Shown here one piece after another: positions 56,677 to 64,000 of a stretch of DNA of 64,000 bases. A model generated the notes under the pieces. It had not been told where the DNA came from. It saw only the letters and a list, made by a program, of their open reading frames with translations, and made no database searches. The translations under genes and the position numbers were made by a program. Position 1 is the first letter of the stretch; the number at the start of each line of letters is the position of its first letter. Source of the stretch: Cordilura impudica (lineage: Eukaryota; Arthropoda; Insecta; Diptera; Scathophagidae); assembly GCA_963682025.1 (NCBI GenBank), contig OY821519.1, positions 252,886,116 to 252,950,115 of the forward strand. Direction: 5' to 3'.

Positions 56677-57929
56677 ATGAATTTCATTTATCAAGTTGTA
56701 TTAATTTATTATCTATTAACAATAACTGGAGGATATGTACGTTTTACGAACATTAAATGTCTTGCATTGGATAAACCATTTGCCACATTTGAAAAATGTC
56801 ATTTAAAACTCTTGCGACGTGGCATAGTGGGCTTGTATAATATTTTTATGGTAGAATTTATGTTGGTTAATTTTTCAAACTAATTCTGGGGCAAACCTGC
56901 CGACCAGTTTTAGTGTTTAATCCTTTTGAAATCAAACAATTTTTTTTTTTTTAGTTAGGGCAAGTTTGCCTACCAACTGTCAGAGCACCAATCATTCTGT
57001 TCTCCAACAGTGGTCTTTATTTTATATTATTTTTGTGCTAATTCAGCACTTAATGTTTTTGGTTTTTTATTATTTACAATTTTAATTACTTACTTATACA
57101 TACATAAAAATAAAAATCAAATTCAAATAAAATCAAATCAATAAATGTAAAACAAAAAAATAAGTTCAAAAAAAATATTTAAATAAAAAAAATGTGTTTA
57201 TTAATGAAGATTGTGTAAACAAAATTTATACTTGAACTTGAAAAAAAAGAAACAATGAGTGGCCTTCATGAAAAGTGTCATTTTTCACTTTTGGTAATTA
57301 AAGGCTAAACATTGTATTTAAGCTAAACATTGTATTTGAGTAGCAACAAAGTGTGCCATCAATTTTTTTGGATTTATATTTCATACATGTTATTTTGAAT
57401 TTAAGTTTTTTTTGTTAGCAACAGAAATTCATTTGGTGGATCTCTACACTTGAATATTCACGTCAAATTACATCAGATTCCAGTTACAAATGTTACGGTA
57501 TATTCTAATTAATTTATAAATGCCATCTAAGTTACTTGCCTATTTTTCGTTTAGATTAATTTGGATTTACTACGAAAAGCCAATGGCTATCATCCATTTC
57601 TCTATAACGTTACTACCGATTTTTGTAAATATTTTAGATGTACAAAACATTTGTCATTTCTAAAAATATTTTTTTTCGATTTACTGATAAAATGTTTAAA
57701 TGTCAACCATTCTTGTCCTTACAATGTAAGTGTTTTTTTAATAATTATTTTTAAATTTAAATTTTTTATATTTTTATAGCATGACATAATTGTGAGTAAC
57801 TTGGTATTGGATAAATCGATGTTTCGATACCTGCCATTACCCACCGGCGAATATATATTTAATCTCAAAGTTGCTGCTTATAAAGATTGGAAAGCAGATG
57901 TTAAAGCTTATTTTGAACAAATTGAGTAA
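56677..57929 (+). CDS. DUF1091-family secreted protein gene (4 exons)
   Basis: Predicted exons are 56677-56834, 57419-57497, 57555-57725 and 57780-57929, all in phase with GT/AG introns, giving about 185 residues. DUF1091 proteins are fly-expanded, MD-2-like lipid-binding-related proteins of mostly unknown function. A signal peptide occupies residues ~1-19. Family signatures are FTNIKCLALDKPFATFEKCH (C28, C41), KANGYHPFLYNVTTDFCKYF, NHSCPYN and LPLPTGEYIFNLKVAAY. The first intron is unusual: the paralogue is continuous there, and the acceptor at 57417-57418 adds about 11 extra codons (NRNSFGGSLHL). If that intron is not removed, the protein stops after 68 residues. Confidence 0.8.
56836..57452 (+). 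mobile_element. 617-bp insertion in the first coding exon
   Basis: Relative to the paralogue at 62248, the coding line GTGGGCTTG|AATATTCAC is split by 617 bases, with CTTG on both sides (56832-56835 and 57449-57452), as in a target-site duplication. The insert is AT-rich, starts TATAATATTTT and has no frame of its own. It could be a small mobile element that now acts as an intron. Confidence 0.6.
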
Positions 57930-58510
57930 TATGGTTTATTTGAATAGTAAGCCTATTCAAATTAAATTTTTTGTGACTTTCTTGACATGAAAGGTCAATA
58001 TTAATGATATTTCTAAATTAAACATACACAAATTATCTCAAGTTAAGGTTTGAAAACACCTTAATCTCGCAAAATATATATTTATTATCAAAAAATAAAT
58101 TTGGAGAAAGCTTTTGATTTAAATGTGACGTGGAAAAAATCACAAGCCAAAAGGACGTATTAGAGAATCAGATGATATACGTGCGAAAGTAGATAAGGAA
58201 TATAGTAAAACTGCGTTTATAGTCTTTCATTTTGTAATTTTGTTTCGTTTTAAAATGACTTCACACGATTTAATTTTTCAGAAAATATATTGTTCACATA
58301 TCAAGACAAAAAGGAGTCCATAATAGCCTTTCAAAACTTAATCCTTTAATATCATAAGAAATTTCAATAAATTTTTTCGAAAAAATATATTAAAATAGAT
58401 AAAATTTTATCCATCTTAGCTTTATTTCGCTTTTTTCTATTCAGGGCTTTACTACTGAAAATATTAATTTACATTTTTCTTCATTTCGGGGTTTTACTTT
58501 TGCGCTGGAA

Positions 58511-58649
58511 AAAAATTGTTTTCAAAAATATATATAAAAATAAATATAAAAATAAAAAAAAAATTTTTTTAAGTTAAAAAATAAAAATTTTTTTTTTTTT
58601 AAATAAATGTTTTATGAAACAAATTTCAGCAGTATTTTTAATGTTTTTT
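58511..58649. other. A/T homopolymer-rich spacer
   Basis: Long A and T runs and ATGAAACAAATTTCAGCAGTAT, which has a counterpart near 59578 (ATGAAACAAATTTGAACTGTAT). It marks the join between duplicated segments. Confidence 0.5.
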
Positions 58650-59385
58650 TTTTTTTTATTATTTTTTAAGAAAAGCTGCATCTTTTAGGATATTTACCTT
58701 TGTTCTTACAAATTTACATTTGAAAGAAAATATGTTTTTTCACGAAAAGTACTCTTTTAAGAAAAACTTTTTTTTACAAATATACTTTTTTTTAACAAAA
58801 GGCACTTTTTTGTAAAAAAAAGACTATAACAAGAATTTACTTTTTTTAAAAATACGCATTTCTCTTTTAAGAAGGATTTTTTAAGAAAAATTATTTTTTC
58901 AAGAAAAGGTATTTCTATGAACATTTACTTTTTTAAGAAAGTATACCCTTTTCAAAAGCGGCCCATTTTTAGCAAAGGTAGTTTTTAAGAAAAGTTACTC
59001 CTTCACGAAAATCTCCTTTTTGAAGAAAAGATAATTTTTTTGGAATAGCTGTTTTTTAAGAAAATTAACTTCCTAAATAGTGTTAGCTAGCTAAAAAAAT
59101 ATTTTTTTTTCAAGAAAATGTACTTTTCTAGGCAAACATTATTTTTACTGGAATTTATGATTATAGTAGAAGAAGGTACTTTTTAAACAATTTTACTTTT
59201 TAAGAAAATTTACCTCTTTTAGGAAAAGGTACTTTTTGAGAATAATGTATTTTTTAAGTAAAAGTACTATAATTAAAAATAAGAAATACTTTTTTAAGAA
59301 AAGGCACTTTTTTAGGAAATGGTACTTTTTCGCGATACCTTACCTTTTTACGAAAATTAACTTTACGAAATACTACGTTTTTAAG
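58650..59385 (+). repeat. Degenerate 18-bp minisatellite, block 9
   Basis: AAGAAAAGGTACTTTTT-type units, forward. Confidence 0.85.
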
Positions 59386-59389
59386 AGAA

Positions 59390-59640
59390 AAAGCAAATAT
59401 ATTTATAATTTCTGTATCCATGTTCAGTTTTGTCGTACCCAAATTACTTTAGGACTAACCTACTTATTGAAAATAGTAGAGGATTATAATCGAATGCAAT
59501 TAAATTATTCTGTTAAATACAAATAAAATAAATTTGAATTTAAAAAAATTGTTTTTTTTTTTGTTTAAAAAACAAATATTATATGAAACAAATTTGAACT
59601 GTATTTTCTTGTTTTTTTTTATTATTTTAGGTAAGGTACT
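59390..59640 (+). repeat. Flank-only copy of the duplicated segment
   Basis: AATTTCTGTATCCATGTTCAG, then AATGCAATTAAATTATTCTG, match the start of the segments at 56290 and 61677. The gene part is missing. Confidence 0.65.
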
Positions 59641-60550
59641 TTTTTAAGAAAAGGTGATTTTTTTTGGGAATGGATGGATCGGGGCCGCATAAAATAACAC
59701 ATAAAAAAATCGCACAAAACATCACGAGTAGCTATAAAAGATAGTTTTCGCAACATAACTAAAAAATATTTTTTTGATGCGGTGAACTCAAAATCTTACG
59801 AAATAACTCAACATTTTCCAATTGTATTTCAGAAAACATTAATTGAATTTCAGAGAGTATCAATTGAATTTCAGAGAGTATCAATTGAATTTCGCACAAA
59901 ATAGGTACTTTTTTAATAAAAGATACTTTGTTTATATTTCAAGAAAAGGTACTTTTTATAGAAAACATACTTTTTACGAAAAGTTATTTTTTAAGAGAAG
60001 GTACTTTTTAAGAGAAGGTACTTTTTTAAGAAAAGGTCCATTTTTAAGAAGAGGTAGTTTTTTAAGAAAGCGTCCTTATCTAAGAAAATGTACCTTTTTA
60101 AGAAAGCGTACTTTTTTAAACAAGCTACTTTCTTAAGAAAAAATAATTAAAGAAAATTTTTTTAGAAAATGTACTTCTATAAAAAAGGGTGCTTTAAAGA
60201 GTACTTTATATATTTTTAAGAGATAATTTTTAAAATTTGTAATTTTTAACAAAAAGTACTTTTTTAAAAAACGTACATTAAAAATGGGTAATTTTTTAAA
60301 AGAATGTATTTTTTTTAGAAAAGCTGCTTTTTTTAAGAAGAGGTGCTTTTTTAAAAAAAGATACTTTTTAACAAAAGGAAGTTTTCAAGAAAATGTATTT
60401 TTTAAGAAAAGGTACTGTTTTGAGCTATTTTACAACCAAAAGTCAGCTTATAGGAAAAAGTCTTTTTAAGCAGAGGTATTTATTTAAAGAAAATACCCTT
60501 TTTTGAGAGGCGAAATTTTATAAAAAATATGCTTTTTTAAAAAAATTTAC
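59641..60550 (+). repeat. Degenerate 18-bp minisatellite, block 10
   Basis: The cleanest stretch of the array lies at 59990-60110, where the 18-base period is nearly exact and encodes a six-residue repeat (FLRKGP, FLRRGS, FLRKRP). A separate 21-base triplicate (ATTGAATTTCAGAGAGTATCA type) lies at about 59838-59898. Confidence 0.85.
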
Positions 60551-60806
60551 TTTTAATTAGTTTTTATTATTCGTTTCGAGATCATGTATATATTTTCTAA
60601 TAATAGAAAAAATAATAATTTTTGTAATGTAAAAGAAATATTGAAAAAATTGAAGACAGCGCTAGATGTAGTAACCACTTTCGAACAACACGACTTGTTC
60701 ATCTTCAGCATCCTTCTGCCTATTACATTACAAAAATTATTATCTTATCTATTATTAGAAAATATATACATGATCTCGAACCGAATAATAAAAACTATTC
60801 AGTGTA
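60551..60806. mobile_element. ~255-bp foldback MITE
   Basis: Two arms of about 78 bases are inverse copies (AGTTTTTATTATTCGTTTCG and onward; right arm ending CGAATAATAAAAACT). They enclose ~90 bases that on the minus strand contain CTGAAGATGAACAAG and TTGTTCGAAAG, reminiscent of a worn hammerhead-like fold. It was inserted in the minisatellite. Confidence 0.75.
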
Positions 60807-60834
60807 ATAAAGGTTAACAATACATAACCCTAAC

Positions 60835-61668
60835 AAAAAATGTACTTTTTTAAGAAAAGATACTTTTTTAAGATATTTTAAGATATTTATTCAAGAAAAT
60901 TTTTTTTACGAAAGCGTATTTCTATAAAAAAAGGTGCTTTACTTTAAAGGAAGAAACTTTTTTAATAATATGTACTTGATTTGGATTAGGCACTTTTTAA
61001 GATAAAGAACTTTTTTACGAAAATTAACTTTTTTACCGAGAGCACTATTTTAAGATAGGGTAAAGTTTTAGGAGATGGTACTTATTTAAGAAAAGGTATT
61101 TTTTTTAAGGAAACGTCGTTCCTAGGAAAAGTTACTCTCTTAATTAATATTACTTTTTTTGAAACTGAACTTTCTTTACATGAAAATTAGCTTTTTTATT
61201 TTTTAAAAAGAGGTCCTTTTTACTAAGATACTTCTTTAAGAAAGCGTACTTGTTCCAGAAAAATTTACTTATTTTAAAAGGATGAATTTTAGAAAAGATA
61301 ATTCTTAATAAAAAGTACATTTTTAAGAAAAGGATTTTTTTAAGAAAAACACTTTTTAACAAAATTATACTTTTGAAGAAAATTTATCTTTTTAAGTAAA
61401 GGAATTTTTTATAAAAAAAAGGTATTTATTTTAATTCTACTTTTTGTACTTTTTTTGACAAAAGGCAATTTATTACGAAAAGGTATTTTCTTAAGAAATG
61501 GTACCTCTTTAAGTAAGTTACTACTTTACGAGTAGATACATATAAAACAACTGAACTTTTTGTGGAAAAATAACTTTTTGAAGAAAAAAAATTTTTTTTA
61601 AGAAAAGGCACGTTTCTATGAAAAGGTACTTTTTTAAGGGACGATTCTGTTTAAAAAAAAGTAATTTT
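60835..61668 (+). repeat. Degenerate 18-bp minisatellite, block 11
   Basis: AAGAAAAGGTACTTTTTT-type units, forward, ending just before the pseudogene-bearing segment. Confidence 0.85.
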
Positions 61669-61669
61669 T

Positions 61670-62900
61670 TTTTTAAATTTCTGTATCCATATACAAAATT
61701 AATTTAGAAATGATTTTCTTTTTGAAATAAGTAGAGGCTTAAAGTATAATGCAACTATATTATTCGGAAAATTACAACAAAAAGTAATTGCATTAAAAAA
61801 AGCGTAGATAACGGTATAGATAAGTAACTTTAAATTCCATTATGGTATTTTTAAGTGATCACCGCATCCTTTTTGGGTATAAAAAATGTTAACATTTGGT
61901 TCGCTATCATTTCGGTTCCATTAGTTGAAAATCTACAATTTTGTAAATTAAATTTTGAGAGGTTTTTGACTGCAGTAATTGTAATTAAAATTATTTTCAT
62001 AATTAAAATATTTGTTTTTTTTTATTAATATCATTACATGCATGACTGCTTGATAGACAACAATTTCAAACAAAAACTGAACTTAGTCTGAAAAATAAAT
62101 TTCATTTATCAACTTCTATTATTTTATTATCTGTTAACAATAACTGGAGAAAATGTACGTTCCACTAATTGTAAATGTCTTTCGTTAGATAAACCATTTG
62201 CCATATTTGAAAAATGTCATTTAAAACACTTGCGACGTGGCGTAGTGGGTTTGAATATTCACGTTAAATTACATAAACTTCCAGTCTCAAATGTTACGGT
62301 ATAATCCAGTTTTATAAATATCTTCTAACGTGTCTATTTTTAAATTAGGCTAAAGTGAAATTATTACGAAAAACCATAAACGTCTGTCCTTTCTAAAAAT
62401 ATTTTTTTTTTCGATTTTCTGTTGATTTTCTGTTAATCATACTTGTCCTTATAATCTAAGTGTGTTTTTGTTTTTAGTAATTATTTTCGAAATATTTAGT
62501 TTTTCGGTGTTCTTTATTTCTTACAGCATGACATCATAATTGCCAATTGATAAATCGATGTTTCGAATTGTGCATTACCCACCGGTGAATATGTATTTAA
62601 TACTAAATTGGATGCTTATAAAAAGCGGAAAGCAGATTTCAAAGCTTATTTTGAACAAATTTTGTAATATGAGTAATCCTGAGAAATATTTGTCAATAAT
62701 ATCCATTCAAATCTTAACCCTTAAATACGATAAGAAATCTCAAATTTTTTTGAAAAAAATATCTTTAGTACTTAAATATGTACCAACACATAGACAAATT
62801 CTATCCATCTAGCTTTATTAAAGTTTTTCCTATTCAAGCTTTTACTACTGAAAATATGAATCTATATTTTTGTGACTTTTTTTTAAATTTATATTTTACA
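61670..62900 (+). repeat. Segmental duplication, pseudogene-bearing copy
   Basis: Counterpart of 56280-58510 with several deletions. Upstream (ACCGCATCCTTTTTGGGTAT) and downstream (CTTTTACTACTGAAAATATG) landmarks are conserved. Confidence 0.8.
62095..62667 (+). pseudogene. DUF1091 pseudogene
   Basis: A paralogue of the gene at 56677. The start codon is changed from ATG to ATA (62095-62097). Exon 1 plus 2 reads on without interruption to the donor at ~62299 and keeps the Cys pattern and LRRGVVGLNIHVKL. In the third exon a large part, including the NGYHPFLYN region, is missing and the frame is shifted. The following donor GTAAG has become CTAAG, and the last exon carries a TGA soon after HDIIIAN. 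It is therefore dead, but it documents the ancestral continuity that the working copy has lost. Confidence 0.8.
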
Positions 62901-63285
62901 GCTCTTTGAAATAAATAAACGTAGATACATACAACTTGATTTTTATTTGTTTGTTTATTAGAAATGTAGATATATTTTTTGAGTGTTATTATTTTCTTGT
63001 ACATTTGAACTTAGCCATGCATATCTTTGTTACGTATAAACTTTTTTTTTACTATTTTTTTTGTTTTTTATATGAAATTTTATCGGACTATATTTACATT
63101 TTCGTACATAATTCCTGATCAATTTGGTCTATAGGCTCTAAATACCAAACTGCTGTCGATTATAATACTCTACCTATTGCGGACAGGAGAATATTTTCAA
63201 CAGACATTCAGATGGATGTCGCCATATCGGCTCCTACTTTTATAAGGATCAAAAATATATAAAGTTTATGGGGCCTCCGGTTGTT
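62901..63285. other. Unclassified DNA
   Basis: No gene or repeat recognised. It separates the pseudogene segment from the final minisatellite block. Confidence 0.4.
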
Positions 63286-64000
63286 ATATTTTTACAGAAA
63301 ATGCACTGTTTTTAAAAAAGGTACATTTTTAATAGAAGGCACTTAAAACAAAATTTTACAAAAACTGTGCTTCTTTAAGAAGAAATACCTTTAACAAAAA
63401 ATACTTCAAAATATCTAATTTTATAAGAATAGATATTTTTTAAGAAAAGGTACCATTTTAAGAAAAGGTAATTTAAAAAAACTGTACTTTTTCAAGAAAA
63501 TGCTTTTTTAAGAAACCATACATTTTTCAGAAAATTTACTTCTTTTTAAGAAAAGGTACTCTCTTACGAAAAGCTACTTTCCTAAGAAAATTTAATATTT
63601 TAAGGAAAGGCACTTTTTAAGATAAGGTACTTTTTAAGAAAAGGCACTTTTGTAACACAAATTACTTTTTTTAAGATAAGTTACTTTTTTAACAAAGTCC
63701 CGTTTGTTAAGGAAATGTACTTTCTAAAGAAAACTTACTTAGAAAAGGTACTTTTTAAGAAAAAGTAATTGTTAAGGTACTTTTTACGAATCCGTGCTTT
63801 TTTCAGAAAATATACTTTTTTAAGAAAGGGTACTCATTTACGAATATGTATTTTTCTTTTTTAAAGTACTTTTTTAAGAAATTTTATTCCGAAATTATGT
63901 TTCTATAAAAAATTTACTTTTTAGCAAAATTTACTTTTTTTAAGGAAAGTTGCTTTCTAAAAAGGTACGTCTTAAAAAAATGTACTTTTTAAAGAAAAGT
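63286..64000 (+). repeat. Degenerate 18-bp minisatellite, block 12
   Basis: AAGAAAAGGTACTTTTTT-type units continue to the window end, so the array extends beyond it. Confidence 0.85.

Larger units (their letters stand above)
56280..58510 (+). repeat. Segmental duplication, gene-bearing copy
   Basis: Flank, gene and downstream sequence here match 61670-62900 throughout (for example GCATCCTTTTTAGGTATAAA and TTTTGAGAGGTCTTTGA upstream, TTTTACTACTGAAAATAT downstream). The copies lie in the same orientation about 5.4 kb apart, each preceded by minisatellite. Confidence 0.85.

Noticed and set aside
59843..60136. 97-codon plus-strand frame with FLRKGT-like six-residue repeats
   Set aside because: It arises from the exact 18-base period of the minisatellite. 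Other blocks give the same peptide in various frames and on both strands, so it is not a gene.

Overview
This is an AT-rich, gene-poor stretch of nuclear DNA from an insect, most likely a higher (schizophoran) fly. The clues are an intact LTR retrovirus of the errantivirus type (17.6/297/ZAM-like), a spliced gene of the fly-expanded DUF1091 family, about ten copies of a GTCC-microsatellite repeat resembling the dipteran mini-me/INE-1 (Helitron-like) elements, and relics of mariner, Penelope-like and non-LTR elements. The species cannot be named from the sequence. No conventional RNA gene, CRISPR array or bacterial feature was seen.

Layout. 1-300: degenerate 18-bp minisatellite. 300-2450: plain AT-rich DNA. 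2450-6270: A-rich GCAAAATCGCAAA-type arrays carrying a mini-me-like copy with a 619-bp tandem duplication, a tRNA-like/hammerhead-ribozyme-like segment, and a 157-bp MITE with clear target-site duplication. 6270-7830: a second dispersed repeat (called R2 here) nested with a mini-me-like copy. 7830-9277: mostly unclassified. 9278-16730: complete errantivirus with 683-bp LTRs identical by eye, a 4-bp target-site duplication and open gag, pol and env. 16735-19950: a tandem duplication, an R2 copy and unclassified DNA. 19960-23720: the largest minisatellite block, split by a MITE. 24440-25345: 3' part of a non-LTR retrotransposon. 26100-27090: a 0.5-kb tandem dimer. 27660-32670: dense nest of repeats (five mini-me-like copies, Penelope fragment, mariner pseudogene, R2, non-LTR tail). 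32690-39720: diverged tandem arrays and a 703-bp foldback element. 40045-43440: minisatellite in reverse orientation. 48478-52174: a DNA transposon with ~575-bp inverted repeats and one long transposase-like frame broken only by two TAG codons. 52390-64000: minisatellite blocks alternating with copies of a segment that carries the DUF1091 gene (one apparently working copy, one pseudogene, one flank-only copy).

Function. Only three units look like coherent genes: the errantivirus (gag-pol by -1 frameshift, env probably from a spliced RNA), the DUF1091 secreted-protein gene at 56677-57929, and the transposase-like gene at 49211-51187, which is interrupted. The rest is repeat-derived or unclassified. 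Boundaries of diverged repeats are approximate, and all family names come from recognised motifs, not database searches.
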